Shown here piece by piece: positions 31,701-41,406 of a DNA stretch of 64,000 bases (its first letter is position 1; each line of letters starts with the position of its first letter). Position numbers and translations under genes: made by a program. Origin of the DNA: Acinetobacter higginsii (GTDB taxonomy: Bacteria > Pseudomonadota > Gammaproteobacteria > Pseudomonadales > Moraxellaceae); the NCBI RefSeq assembly GCF_000369525.1, contig NZ_KB850073.1:310001-374000 (forward strand). Reading direction: 5' to 3'. The notes under the pieces were generated by a model, which saw nothing but the letters and a program-made list of their open reading frames with translations, was not told where the DNA came from and made no database searches.

Positions 31701-32894
31701 TTAGTGCTGCACCCCAAATAACAAGCTGATATTGCTGCCGCCAAAGGCAAAAGAATTACTCAACACATAACGAATATTCTCGGTCTGCCGAGCATCTGTG
31801 ACATAGTTTTGATCCGCCAACTTAGGATCAATCTCAACCTGTTGATGCAAAGGCAAGCCGCTTTGATCTTTTAACAGTTGAGTACAGATAAAAGCTTCTA
31901 TCGCACCCGCCGCTCCCAAACAATGTCCAGTTTTATGCTTGGTGCTACTTAAGGACACATTCAAGCCTTGAAAGACTTGTCGAACAGCTTTGATTTCCAT
32001 CGCATCATTTTGCGGTGTGGCAGTTCCATGCAAATTGATATATCCCACCTCTTGCGCTGTTATCGCTGCACTGTCCAACGCGCGCTGCATCGCGGTCGCT
32101 GCACCTAGACCTTCAGGATGCGGCGCAGAAATATGCCATGCATCCATCGATTCACCCACACCATATAACATGATCGGTGCGGAGGCTTTGGTCAGTAAAA
32201 ATAAAGCCGCGGCTTCGCCAATATTAATACCATCACGATTGATACCGCAGGGTTGGCAAATATCTGCCGATAAACTTTCCAAACTGTTAAAACCATTTAA
32301 GGTCAGTTGGCATAAGGTATCCACCCCACCGACCAATACGGCATCAGCTAAGTCCGCCTGAATTAAACGTTGCCCTGCGGCAAAGGCTTTGGCGCTGGAA
32401 GAACAGGCTGTCGAAATGGTATAAGCAGCGCCCTGCCAGTCTAGATAATGTTGCAGAGCTTTTGCCAGACAACCCATTTCTTGCGGTTGATGCATAATTT
32501 CAATGGCAGCATTCCCATCAAAATACTGTTTCAGTAACAGCTCACTGTCGGATATTCCCGAAGTCGAGGTACCCATTACAATACTTAAACGAGTTGGATC
32601 AATGCTGGCAATCTGCTGTTGAAGTTCTGTCTCAATTTTTTGCAGCGCAGTCAAAGCAAAGCGCAGATTCCGCGAGTCAAATCGACTTAGCGATTCAGGC
32701 ACAGTCTCAATCAATGCCTCTGCATAGCGTCCAACCCAAACAGCGCGATCCGCTAAAAAACCTGCTTCCCGTGTCAGGGTATTGTCAGTAGTCGTTAAAC
32801 CTTCACGGATGTGCTGAATATCCTGACCTAATGCAGACAGCCCGACACTGATGGGAATACCGACTGCTTGCAACTGAGATAAAGATTGACTCAT
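31701..32894 (-). CDS. apeO: Beta-ketoacyl-ACP synthase (aryl polyene, ApeO-type)
   Basis: Condensing enzyme of 397 residues with Cys164 (STACSSSAKAFAAG), His289 (NLHGTATPQND), Lys319 and His324 (TKHKTGHCLGAAG). In characterised clusters this ketosynthase pairs with the chain-length-factor protein ApeC, which is encoded at the promoter end of this operon. It overlaps the lipoprotein gene before it by 4 bp. Confidence 0.92.
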   Translation of the reverse strand: MSQSLSQLQAVGIPISVGLSALGQDIQHIREGLTTTDNTLTREAGFLADRAVWVGRYAEALIETVPESLSRFDSRNLRFALTALQKIETELQQQIASIDPTRLSIVMGTSTSGISDSELLLKQYFDGNAAIEIMHQPQEMGCLAKALQHYLDWQGAAYTISTACSSSAKAFAAGQRLIQADLADAVLVGGVDTLCQLTLNGFNSLESLSADICQPCGINRDGINIGEAAALFLLTKASAPIMLYGVGESMDAWHISAPHPEGLGAATAMQRALDSAAITAQEVGYINLHGTATPQNDAMEIKAVRQVFQGLNVSLSSTKHKTGHCLGAAGAIEAFICTQLLKDQSGLPLHQQVEIDPKLADQNYVTDARQTENIRYVLSNSFAFGGSNISLLFGVQH

Positions 32895-33445
32895 GGCTGC
32901 GCTCCTTGCTCAGATTGATCACCATTCAAGGTATTTTCAATCGGGCTCAAGGTCATGCGGTACGGTACCTGCAGATTATCAAGCTCAATGCTATTACCTT
33001 GAGTTTGAATCGCTAATACTGCCTTTCCAGCAATAAAAACTTGCTGTTGCGTTGCAGATTGTTGTACCTGAACAGACTGCTGTCCTAACTGAGCAAACTG
33101 AGGATAGGTTGCGAATAACAGATCTCGAACCACAAACTCAAAAGGCAGTAAACGCATCTGGTCAATGCGTTGCTGTACCTTGACCTGCTGTCCATCAAAT
33201 TGCAATTGAAACAAAGGCTGTCCAGTTAAACCCAAAGCAAGCAGACTGAGTTGCTGACCTTGCTGCTGTTGATACAGTAAGAAGCTAAAGCTTTTATCCT
33301 TCCACTGCACTTCAACTTGGTCTTGTCGTTGATATTGCTGTGCTGGCCAATGACTGCTTTTCAGTCCTTGTGCATGTGGCGTCAGTTGACAGCCGCTCAA
33401 CAGCAGCAAGCTACAGCACAATAAGTTGATCCAGATCCGTTGCAT
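32891..33445 (-). CDS. DUF3261-type lipoprotein of the aryl polyene cluster
   Basis: A 184-residue lipoprotein with signal MQRIWINLLCCSLLLLSGC and lipobox LSGC at residues 16-19. The mature part is rich in Gln and beta strands (QPLFQLQFDGQQVKVQQRID, RDLLFATYPQF), like DUF3261 proteins that accompany aryl polyene genes. It lacks an Asp at +2 (CQLT), so sorting to the outer membrane is expected. It probably helps place the polyene in the outer membrane. Confidence 0.82.
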   Translation of the reverse strand: MQRIWINLLCCSLLLLSGCQLTPHAQGLKSSHWPAQQYQRQDQVEVQWKDKSFSFLLYQQQQGQQLSLLALGLTGQPLFQLQFDGQQVKVQQRIDQMRLLPFEFVVRDLLFATYPQFAQLGQQSVQVQQSATQQQVFIAGKAVLAIQTQGNSIELDNLQVPYRMTLSPIENTLNGDQSEQGAQP

Positions 33446-33446
33446 A

Positions 33447-34739
33447 CTAAACCTCTAAGGCTTTCTCTTGCGCGACACCTTCACGGCAGTACTCAGCCAA
33501 GGTGCTTAAACGGCGTTTGGCATTTTTATGAATCGGATTTTGATCATCCCACGCATAACCTGCCAATAACGATGAAACCATCCGACGAATGTTGTCATTT
33601 TGATTGCTTGCGAATACCACATCCTGAAACTCGCCTTCGTACCAAGACTCGACATAAGCACGAAACACTTTAATCCCTTTACGCAGCGGTAATTCGTACT
33701 CCTGCATCCAATCCACCTGTTCACCTTGCAACACCCGATCAACTAAAGGAATTGCCAGACTGGAAGATTTTAATGCAATGGTCACACCCGATGAAAATAC
33801 AGGATCGAGAAACTCGCCTGCATTGCCTAACAAGGCATAATTCCGACCTGCCAAATGTTTAACATTTGCCGAATAACCAACCAAGGTACGTACAGGCGTA
33901 TCAAATTTCGCCTGTGCTAAGACCTGAGATAATGCAGGATCATCGGCTAGAATCCGTTTCAATAACAAATCTGGTTCATTCTGAGCAGCATCTTCAACCT
34001 GATAATGATCAAAGAAATCCTGCTCTGCCACCACACCAAAGGAAGCACGGCCATCAGCAAAAGGAATCAGCCAATACCAAGCACGGCGGTCTTTTTCATG
34101 CATGGTAATTAAAATTTTGTCACGGTCAAAATCAGCACGATCACCAATCCCATCTTCAATATGGGTAAACAAGGCACGACGCACTGGGAAATTGGATGGG
34201 CTTTCTAAATCTAAAAATTTCGGTAAGATACGACCAAAACCACTGGCATCCAATAAAAACTTGGCTTGAATCTGATAACGCTGCTGTGCCTCATCTAGCA
34301 CGGTTAAAACTGGGTGTTCCACCTCAACATCGATCGCAACAACTTCATGTCCAAAACGAATATCTGCGCCGTATTGCTGCGCTTGTTGAGCCAGTAAGTG
34401 ATCGAAATCAGCTCGGCGAACTTGCCAAGTGGTGCCAGGCCCTTCGCTAAATTTTTCAGTGAAATCATAATGGCTACGTTTTTCACCACACAAAAATGCC
34501 GCACCATTTTTAAACTGGAATGCGCGGGATTGAACATGTTCCCGTACAGTTTCTAATAAGCCTGCTTCTTCTAGAAACACCATGCACTGTGGCAACAAAG
34601 ACTCACCAATCGAAAAGCGCGGAAAATATTGTTTTTCAATCACCGTGACCGCATAACCTTTTTGACGAAGCAAGGCTGCGGCTGAACTGCCAGAAGGTCC
34701 AGCACCAATAATCACCACATCGGCTGTTTGTATCATCAT
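33447..34739 (-). CDS. apeN: FAD-dependent oxidoreductase (ApeN-type, halogenase-like fold)
   Basis: Flavoprotein of 430 residues. The N-terminal dinucleotide motif VVIIGAGPSGSSAAALLRQK and FPRFSIGESLLPQCM match the flavin-dependent halogenase/monooxygenase superfamily. The ALLGNAGEFLDPVFSSGVTI segment is the FAD-binding GD-like motif. The halogenase WxWxIP motif is not visible, but WYWLIPF occurs near 205. It is probably a monooxygenase or reductase of the polyene. The start at ATG 34739 is preferred to an upstream TTG, though the GGGGG site is close. Confidence 0.82.
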   Translation of the reverse strand: MMIQTADVVIIGAGPSGSSAAALLRQKGYAVTVIEKQYFPRFSIGESLLPQCMVFLEEAGLLETVREHVQSRAFQFKNGAAFLCGEKRSHYDFTEKFSEGPGTTWQVRRADFDHLLAQQAQQYGADIRFGHEVVAIDVEVEHPVLTVLDEAQQRYQIQAKFLLDASGFGRILPKFLDLESPSNFPVRRALFTHIEDGIGDRADFDRDKILITMHEKDRRAWYWLIPFADGRASFGVVAEQDFFDHYQVEDAAQNEPDLLLKRILADDPALSQVLAQAKFDTPVRTLVGYSANVKHLAGRNYALLGNAGEFLDPVFSSGVTIALKSSSLAIPLVDRVLQGEQVDWMQEYELPLRKGIKVFRAYVESWYEGEFQDVVFASNQNDNIRRMVSSLLAGYAWDDQNPIHKNAKRRLSTLAEYCREGVAQEKALEV

Positions 34740-34761
34740 TGCCCCCAAAAAATTAAAATTT

Positions 34762-37074
34762 TTAATGCTCTTCTAAATTCACAATATGGTGCTGATCAGC
34801 TGGTGTAAGCAAAGTTGCATAAACAAATGAAAAGATCACACCCAATAAAACGGTTAGACCAAAGCAATGAATCGCATAAGTATGACTCAATGATAAGAGC
34901 CCAAAGCCCAATAAGGTCGACATCATACACAAAAACAGCGCCATGCCAACCACCTGTGGATGGTCATGTCCATGCCGATAGAAAATTGCATAATCCACAC
35001 CAATCCCAATGATCAAGAAGGTTCCCATAATACTGAACAAGTTAATTTCCACACCCAACCATGCCTGTACCGCAAAGGTACTGATCAGCGCCAAAGTCAC
35101 AGGCAAAACCAGCGGCATAATCGAACGCTTGCCATAGACTAAGCCCAAACCCAGCGCCAATCCAAATAAGGCATAGATCAATAAATGCTGCGCTTGCTGA
35201 CGATGCTGTGCAAACGCGCTAGACAGTGTGCTGACAGGTTGCTGGAAATCAATCTGTGCGGATTGCAATTGCTGTAATCGCTGCGCCTGTTTAACCCCAC
35301 GGACCATGACCAGACGCTCGGTAGGACTGAGCTGTAAAAATGCCAAGGGATGTTGTTGAAACACCTGTGCTGTGAGTAAAGGTTGCTGCTGCAATTGTTG
35401 TTGCCATTGCAGTAGATCCGCAAAATTTAAACCCATGCTTTCCGCATACTTTTTCAATGCGGTTGCAGGAATCTGCTGAAGTAGTTGCACATTTTGTTGC
35501 TGCTGGGCCAAAGGAGGAATCCATTGTCCCAAAGCTTGAAAACCGTCAATCTGCCCCTGAGTTTGCAATTGCTGCAATTGATCAATCAATTGTGCTTCCT
35601 GCTGCTCAAGCTCAGCACTGGAGTGTGCACGCACAACAAAATAATCACTGCTTTGCTGCTGGGCAAACAAGGAACGAATATATTGATCTTCCTGTTTCAG
35701 CTTGGCATCCATACTTTGCAAGTTTCGAATATCATCATTGGATTGCAAAGCAAATAGGCTGCCTCCTCCAATCAGCAAGATACTCAAAATAAAGCCATAA
35801 CGTAGTTTTTGATGTTGCTGAAACCATTGTCTGGCCATTCCAATCCAAGCTAAGCGTCGAATTGCAGCTTGTGCATTCAGCGGAGCTAAGCGCGGTAGGA
35901 GCAATACACTAGTGATCCAGGCAGCGACCAAACCGACAATTGAAAACACCGCAATTTGCCTAAAGGCTGGAAACGGCGTAAAGCTCAGAAAAATATAGGC
36001 CACAACCGTGGTCATTAAGCCCATAAATAAGCTTGGCAGCAACGGTCTAAGAATCCTAAAGCCATCCAGTTTACGGTGCTGCGATTGCATTGCCATAAAA
36101 TAGAAAGAGAAATCGACACACACCCCGATCAGACTGGCGCCAAAGACCAAAGTCATCAGATGGATTTCGCCAAACACCAGATGTGTCACCGCAAATGCCA
36201 GTAAGCTCCCCGTCGACACCGCAATAAATTCAGTCATGAGTGGCCGGAATGAACGAAAGCCAAACCAAACCAACAGGATCAAGCCCAAGGTTGAACCGAG
36301 GCCAATGGTTGAGATTTCCTGCTTGGCCGACTGGGTTCCATAATGAGAAAATAAAATGGTCCCCGTCCAATGCGATTGAACCTGCAACTTACTCAGCTCG
36401 GGCTGTAGCTGCTCAATCCAAGCATTGACCTGTTCCTGATAATCAATGTTATAAGGACTCTGTTTTAATTGCAGAACCAATAAGCGTGAGGTCTTTTGCT
36501 CATCATGAATGGTTGCAAAACCATCTTCCAGCTCAACATTGCTTGAAAGCTGATTGGCCACACTCAACATATAGCGTGGAAACAGCAATAAAGGGTCTTG
36601 CTGTAATGAGGTCGCGGTAATCGGCATCCCGACACTCATTAACTGCATCAGGCTTTGTTCGGTCAGTGCCTCATAATCCTGCTGTTGCAAAAACTGTCGG
36701 TCTTGTTGATTCAGCAAACCTGCCCGATGTTGATATAGCTGTTTGGAAAACTGTGCTAAATCCAACTGTGGTCGAAGCGGTTGCCACAGGTCACTGTGTA
36801 GTAACTTCTGTTGAAACAACTGAGTAGCTTGCGCTAAGGCCTGTTGATCCTGACTTTCTAAAACAACAAAGACTTTTTCATTGAGCTGATCACTCATATA
36901 TTGCTGTGTTTTAGCAAGCTCAGGATTTTTTTGCGTTTCAGGCAGCAAAGCAAAAATATTGGTCTGGATATGGATCTCTTTTTTGACCCATGCCACTGCC
37001 AGCGCAAGTCCAACAATGGTTAAAAGAACTAACCAGATGGCAGTAAATTTATTTTGCCAATTGGAAAAGCGCAT
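34762..37074 (-). CDS. apeM: MMPL/RND-family exporter (ApeM-type)
   Basis: Inner-membrane transporter of 770 residues with two six-helix halves, each preceded by a periplasmic domain. The repeated proton-path-like motifs are GVCVDFSFYFMAM near 325 and GIGVDYAIFYRHG near 695. The periplasmic parts are unusually Gln-rich. It presumably moves the polyene or its lipid conjugate out of the inner membrane together with the LolA-like protein, whose gene overlaps its start by 26 bp. Confidence 0.88.
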   Translation of the reverse strand: MRFSNWQNKFTAIWLVLLTIVGLALAVAWVKKEIHIQTNIFALLPETQKNPELAKTQQYMSDQLNEKVFVVLESQDQQALAQATQLFQQKLLHSDLWQPLRPQLDLAQFSKQLYQHRAGLLNQQDRQFLQQQDYEALTEQSLMQLMSVGMPITATSLQQDPLLLFPRYMLSVANQLSSNVELEDGFATIHDEQKTSRLLVLQLKQSPYNIDYQEQVNAWIEQLQPELSKLQVQSHWTGTILFSHYGTQSAKQEISTIGLGSTLGLILLVWFGFRSFRPLMTEFIAVSTGSLLAFAVTHLVFGEIHLMTLVFGASLIGVCVDFSFYFMAMQSQHRKLDGFRILRPLLPSLFMGLMTTVVAYIFLSFTPFPAFRQIAVFSIVGLVAAWITSVLLLPRLAPLNAQAAIRRLAWIGMARQWFQQHQKLRYGFILSILLIGGGSLFALQSNDDIRNLQSMDAKLKQEDQYIRSLFAQQQSSDYFVVRAHSSAELEQQEAQLIDQLQQLQTQGQIDGFQALGQWIPPLAQQQQNVQLLQQIPATALKKYAESMGLNFADLLQWQQQLQQQPLLTAQVFQQHPLAFLQLSPTERLVMVRGVKQAQRLQQLQSAQIDFQQPVSTLSSAFAQHRQQAQHLLIYALFGLALGLGLVYGKRSIMPLVLPVTLALISTFAVQAWLGVEINLFSIMGTFLIIGIGVDYAIFYRHGHDHPQVVGMALFLCMMSTLLGFGLLSLSHTYAIHCFGLTVLLGVIFSFVYATLLTPADQHHIVNLEEH

Positions 37075-37726
37075 CTTCAGCAGCCGTCAGTTGATTCGGT
37101 TGAGTGGTTTGATTACGGAATAAAATCGTGGTGCTATTATTGGCCTGTTCTTGAATCACAATCTTATTCACATACTGTTGTCCTTGCGCATCAATTCTCA
37201 GGAACAACTTTTTAAATAGCGCTGATTTAGGTGTTAACGCGATATTCCATCCTGTCGGGCTGTAATTGGCGGATAACACATTAAAATTCTTCGCCAAAGC
37301 TTTATCATCACCCGACATCAGTTGCAAAAATAAGGTCGCAACCGAACTATAAGGCGATTGGTCAATCTGGATCTGGCTATAGGTTCGTTGTGTTTTCTGG
37401 ATGAGTTTCTTTTGGGTTACGATCAAATCTGCTTGCACAGGTCGTTTAATTTGCCAAAGTACACCATTTGATTTCGCAAAGGTCAGTGTGCCATTGGAAA
37501 CAAAAGTCTTGTTTAAACTTGCCAACTTTTTTTGCTGTTCAAAATCGGCGCGAATGAGTTCACTTTTAGCAAGCTGATTAAAAATTGTCGAGACCTGATC
37601 CGCATGTGCCGATACGGAAACACTCAAGCTAAACAATACACTAACAACACTGAGTAATAACCAGCAAGCACGCTGTTGCATCAATGCAACAAGTCGATTG
37701 AGATTCAAAAAACCAGAATTAACCAT
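37049..37726 (-). CDS. apeL: LolA-like periplasmic carrier (ApeL-type)
   Basis: A 225-residue protein with a signal peptide (core ACWLLLSVVSVLFSLSVSVS then AHA-D). The mature domain resembles LolA: SELIRADFEQQKKLASLNKT, GTLTFAKSNGVLWQIKRPV and later YSPTGWNIALTPKSALFKKL. The start at 37726 is chosen because AAGGAG lies 7 nt upstream; it overlaps the end of the thioesterase gene. It likely carries the lipid-linked polyene across the periplasm. Confidence 0.85.
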   Translation of the reverse strand: MVNSGFLNLNRLVALMQQRACWLLLSVVSVLFSLSVSVSAHADQVSTIFNQLAKSELIRADFEQQKKLASLNKTFVSNGTLTFAKSNGVLWQIKRPVQADLIVTQKKLIQKTQRTYSQIQIDQSPYSSVATLFLQLMSGDDKALAKNFNVLSANYSPTGWNIALTPKSALFKKLFLRIDAQGQQYVNKIVIQEQANNSTTILFRNQTTQPNQLTAAEDALFQLAK

Positions 37727-38147
37727 GCGGGTGCTCCTTAAACGCATCCCATGCATTTAAACAATCCAATAAAATTTGCGGTGACTGGAAACACATTTCT
37801 CGGGTCTCCATATTCACAGCCACTTGCGTGGTATAGCCTTTGGTTAAACGTCGTCCAGTGTTCGCATCAAGAATCAGATATTCAATTTTTAAACGGTTTT
37901 CCCATTCTTTTAAAATCGCACGAACTTTAATTTTCTGTTCAAACTCAATCCCCTGCACATAACGCACATGGCTTTCAATCACAGGCCACGCATAGCCCGA
38001 TGCTCTCATCTGGTTATAGTTATAATTAAACTGTTCCAATAACTTACAACGTGCAATTTCGAAATACTTTAAATAATGCCCATGCCAGACCACATTCATG
38101 GTATCCACATCATGAAACGGGATTTCAATGATTACATCTGCCTGCAT
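37719..38147 (-). CDS. apeK: Acyl-CoA/ACP thioesterase (4HBT, ApeK-type)
   Basis: Single hot-dog-domain thioesterase of 142 residues. The 4HBT motif IPFHDVDTMNVVWHGHYLKYFE contains the catalytic-type Asp (residue 13) of the Tyr/Asp subfamily. It may hydrolyse the finished polyene from its ACP or clear misloaded chains. It ends inside the start of the LolA-like gene. Confidence 0.9.
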   Translation of the reverse strand: MQADVIIEIPFHDVDTMNVVWHGHYLKYFEIARCKLLEQFNYNYNQMRASGYAWPVIESHVRYVQGIEFEQKIKVRAILKEWENRLKIEYLILDANTGRRLTKGYTTQVAVNMETREMCFQSPQILLDCLNAWDAFKEHPHG

Positions 38148-38156
38148 CTGCCGCTC

Positions 38157-39722
38157 CTAGACCTGTTGCTGGAATTGATTGAACAATTCAAAGTTGTCGA
38201 AACGATCAATAATCTGTTGTAGTTCAGTTTGTAAAGGACGATCTTCTTGCAGTAGTGCAAAACTTTGTAAGGTCCACTCAACAAAAGCTTTTAAAGGCGG
38301 GCTTAGTTGAGATTCAACACCTTTCAAATGCACGGCCTGTACACTGGCACAGCATAAGGCCGCCAAAACCTGCTGCGTCAAGGTAATGACCCGAGTCGCA
38401 TCTCGGGCGGCAATGGTCCCCATACTGACTTTGTCTTGGTTATGGCATTCGGTCGAGCGTGAGAAAATAGACGCGGCCAAGGTATGCTTCAAGGCTTCAG
38501 CGGTCCAAGCCGAAACCCCAATTTGTACCGCTTTAAAACCATGATTCAAAGGCAGGCGCTCGGCACTGGCACCCGTTAAATTGCGTGCTAAGCCATGATT
38601 CATTTTATGGTCGACTAGCTGTGCAATTTGTCGGTCCATCAAGTCGGCAATATTGGCGATCATAATCTTCAAACTGTCCATAGCTTGCGCAATATGCCCG
38701 CCATAGAAATGCCCGCCATGCAGCACCCGTAAATTCACAGGATCAATCAGCGGATTATCATTGCTGGAATTTAATTCATTTTCGATAAATTGACGCAACC
38801 ATGTTTTTGAATCTTCAAACACACCAATAATATGCGGCGCACAGCGTAAAGAATAACGATCTTGTAAACGTGGACTTTGGTGTGCTGTCTGCACTTCACT
38901 GTTTAGCCATTCACGTAATTGCTGGGCAATCTGCTGCTGACCTTGATGCGGTTTTTGGGCAAATAAGACTTCATCAAAATGACTTGGATTACCTTCTAAG
39001 GCCAACACATTCAAAGCGGTAATCAAGGTACTGGCCAATGCCACCTGCTCTGCTTTTTTATAGTTTAAGCAGGCAATCGCCGTCATCACCGCGGTACCAT
39101 TCATCAGTGCCAAGCCTTCTTTAGGGCGTAACACCAAGGCGTCCAAGCCTTGCTCTGCATAGACTTGTGCAATCGGCACAATCTTGCCTTGTGCATAGAC
39201 ATCACGCTCACCAACCAAAGCACCTGCAATATAGGACAGAGGCGTCAGATCACCACTTGCCCCGACAGAGCCTTCCGATGGAATCACTGGAATAATGTTT
39301 TCATTCAGCATCCAGACCAGACGCTCCAGCAAGGCCAAAGACACCCCCGAATAACCTCGTGCAAGTGAACAAAGACGAGTCACCACTACCGCACGGGCAG
39401 TGATCAAATCCAGATTTTCACCGAGACCGCAGCCATGAAAACGAGACAGATGCAAAGGCAATTCATTGACTTGATGCATCGGAATTTCAACCAGACATGA
39501 ATCCCCATAGCCTGTGGTAACGCCGTAGATCACGCCTTCATCCAGCAACAACTGATCCAGAAAATCTGCACCGCACTGAATCAATTCACGCCAAGCTGTT
39601 GCTGTCGGTAAAGCCACTTGACGCTGTTGTCGAGCAACCGCCACCACATCTTCAATACTGAGTGGCTGCTCGCCGACAATCAGAACCGGCTTGAGCATTG
39701 CTTCACTTTGACTTGCATTCAC
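38157..39722 (-). CDS. Aromatic amino acid ammonia-lyase (HAL/TAL family) of the aryl polyene cluster
   Basis: Deaminates an aromatic amino acid to the aryl-acrylate starter of the polyene. It has 521 residues. The self-forming MIO cofactor triad Ala-Ser-Gly is at 155-157 (GSVGASGDLTPL), Tyr66 is in VIYGVTTGYGD, and NGTAVMTAIACLNY and RYSLRCAPHIIGVFED are in place. At the two selectivity positions (about 95-96, SRFHGCG) it has Phe-His, unlike the Ser-His of typical histidine lyases or His-Leu of some tyrosine lyases. Tyrosine is the likely substrate from pathway context. Confidence 0.88.
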   Translation of the reverse strand: MNASQSEAMLKPVLIVGEQPLSIEDVVAVARQQRQVALPTATAWRELIQCGADFLDQLLLDEGVIYGVTTGYGDSCLVEIPMHQVNELPLHLSRFHGCGLGENLDLITARAVVVTRLCSLARGYSGVSLALLERLVWMLNENIIPVIPSEGSVGASGDLTPLSYIAGALVGERDVYAQGKIVPIAQVYAEQGLDALVLRPKEGLALMNGTAVMTAIACLNYKKAEQVALASTLITALNVLALEGNPSHFDEVLFAQKPHQGQQQIAQQLREWLNSEVQTAHQSPRLQDRYSLRCAPHIIGVFEDSKTWLRQFIENELNSSNDNPLIDPVNLRVLHGGHFYGGHIAQAMDSLKIMIANIADLMDRQIAQLVDHKMNHGLARNLTGASAERLPLNHGFKAVQIGVSAWTAEALKHTLAASIFSRSTECHNQDKVSMGTIAARDATRVITLTQQVLAALCCASVQAVHLKGVESQLSPPLKAFVEWTLQSFALLQEDRPLQTELQQIIDRFDNFELFNQFQQQV

Positions 39723-39723
39723 G

Positions 39724-40656
39724 TTATTTTGTCCAAAACTGATAAAAATTAAACCATTGATACGGTGCCCGTAAGCAATGTTGTTCTAATACGGCGACAT
39801 AGGATTGGGTGATCTGCTGCATGCTGCTTAATCGGGTTTTACGCGGTAAATCCACTTGCTTGGCAATCGCATGAATATGCACCTGAAACTTCTGCTGGAC
39901 GCGATAACAAAATACGGCTAGCACCGGAACTTTGAGTAAATTGGCCAAAATCCATGCCCCTTGTGGTAATGCAGCCTCATGTCCCAAAAACTGGATGCTT
40001 TGCACTCGATCCGACTGCACAGGAATCCGATCCGCCGCCACGATCACCCACTCCCCCTGCTCCATCTTTTCCTGTAACAGCATCGCTGTTTCAATGCCAA
40101 GTTCATCCACTGCAATTAAATTGACATCAGCCTTATCATTAATTTTTTTTAAAAACTGATTAAATTGTGAGGCATGCTTTTGATACACCAGTACATTAAT
40201 TTTTTGTGGGTGCTCTGACTTTAGCGCCCGCAGTAGCTCAATATTGCCAAAGTGCGACACCACAATAATCGCGCCTTTTTGATAGTGTTGCTGGAAGTGC
40301 TCATGCCCAAACAATTGCAGTTTTTGCTCGGGAATATGCCCTAACCAGCCCTCAATTTTATCCAGAATACACTCACCAAACTGCATAAAATGCGTATAGC
40401 TATTCATCCAGTTCGGCATTGCTGCAAACGGTGACTGAGCCCCTGCAAATTGATGCAAACGCTGTAAATATTGTAAAGAAGCCTGTCGAGCTGTTACCGC
40501 AAACAGCCAATACCACATAATAATAAAATACAGTACCACACGGCATAACCAACGTCCGCCACAGCGATAAAATCCAAGCATCAGCATCAGCGGCAACAGT
40601 CCGCCTCGTTCCTTAATCTGATGCCATGTGTCCTGCGAAGTTTGCGGTATCGTCAT
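39724..40656 (-). CDS. LpxL-type lipid acyltransferase of the aryl polyene cluster
   Basis: A 310-residue membrane-associated acyltransferase. An N-terminal hydrophobic segment (LCRVVLYFIIMWYWLFAV) is followed by IIVVSHFGNIELLRALK, the HX4E-type motif of the LpxL/HtrB family near 130, and VIVAADRIPVQSDR near 205. It probably transfers the aryl polyene acyl chain or a fatty acyl group to a lipid. In some clusters this domain is fused with the glycosyltransferase; here the genes are separate and share one base at 40656. Confidence 0.88.
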   Translation of the reverse strand: MTIPQTSQDTWHQIKERGGLLPLMLMLGFYRCGGRWLCRVVLYFIIMWYWLFAVTARQASLQYLQRLHQFAGAQSPFAAMPNWMNSYTHFMQFGECILDKIEGWLGHIPEQKLQLFGHEHFQQHYQKGAIIVVSHFGNIELLRALKSEHPQKINVLVYQKHASQFNQFLKKINDKADVNLIAVDELGIETAMLLQEKMEQGEWVIVAADRIPVQSDRVQSIQFLGHEAALPQGAWILANLLKVPVLAVFCYRVQQKFQVHIHAIAKQVDLPRKTRLSSMQQITQSYVAVLEQHCLRAPYQWFNFYQFWTK

Positions 40657-41396
40657 CAGTCCGCCTTAAACTTATGCCAAATCAGTTTTGGAAAGCGCAG
40701 CAGCATCCCTGCAAATAATCGAGCATGTGCCTGACTTAAGCCTAGATTATCACGCCACACATTAAAATGTGACACACCATGTTCAGGATAAATTACCCGT
40801 GTAGGCACATTCACAAAAGGGGTATCTTCCCATTTTAAGCGGACCAAAATTTCACTATCAAAACCCATTCGAGGTTGGAATTGAGCAGCATTGAGTACAG
40901 CTATGGTTTTCGCCAAGGGATAGACCCGGAAACCGCACATACTGTCTTTAATTTCGAAAGACAAGCTGTTTAACCAGACCCAGAAATGCGTGACATAACG
41001 TCCATACAGACGCTTTTTCGGCACTGAATCATCAAAGATCGGCTGTCCAATCACCATCGCTTGGGGATGTTGCTGCGACTGTTCGATAAATTTCGGCACA
41101 TCTTCCCAGCAATGCTGACCATCCGCATCTAGTTGCAGTGCATGTGTCATTCCTAACTGGAAAGCATGTTGCAGCCCAGTCATGACCGCTTGCCCCTTGC
41201 CTTGGTTGGTCTGATGTTCCACTAGATCAACCAATGGATGCTGTTGTGCCAGTTGATGCAGAATCGCCGTACATTCGGCATCACTGCCATCATTGATGAG
41301 AATAATCGGACATTGAAATTGTTCCAGATACTCAACAAGATCAGCAAGATAGTGCGGATGATTATACACAGGAATAACAATGCCATAGTTCAACAT
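40656..41396 (-). CDS. Family 2 glycosyltransferase of the aryl polyene cluster
   Basis: GT-A fold glycosyltransferase of 246 residues from the ATG at 41396, where MLNYGIVIPVYNHPHYLADL begins the domain; a longer frame would run into the preceding gene. ILINDGSDAEC near 37, LDADGQHCWEDVP (DxD type) near 93 and MGFDSEILVRLKW (acceptor-base region) near 185 are visible. It may add a sugar, perhaps via a polyprenyl or lipid carrier, during attachment of the polyene to its lipid. Confidence 0.88.
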   Translation of the reverse strand: MLNYGIVIPVYNHPHYLADLVEYLEQFQCPIILINDGSDAECTAILHQLAQQHPLVDLVEHQTNQGKGQAVMTGLQHAFQLGMTHALQLDADGQHCWEDVPKFIEQSQQHPQAMVIGQPIFDDSVPKKRLYGRYVTHFWVWLNSLSFEIKDSMCGFRVYPLAKTIAVLNAAQFQPRMGFDSEILVRLKWEDTPFVNVPTRVIYPEHGVSHFNVWRDNLGLSQAHARLFAGMLLRFPKLIWHKFKAD

Positions 41397-41406
41397 CAGC
41401 GGACTC

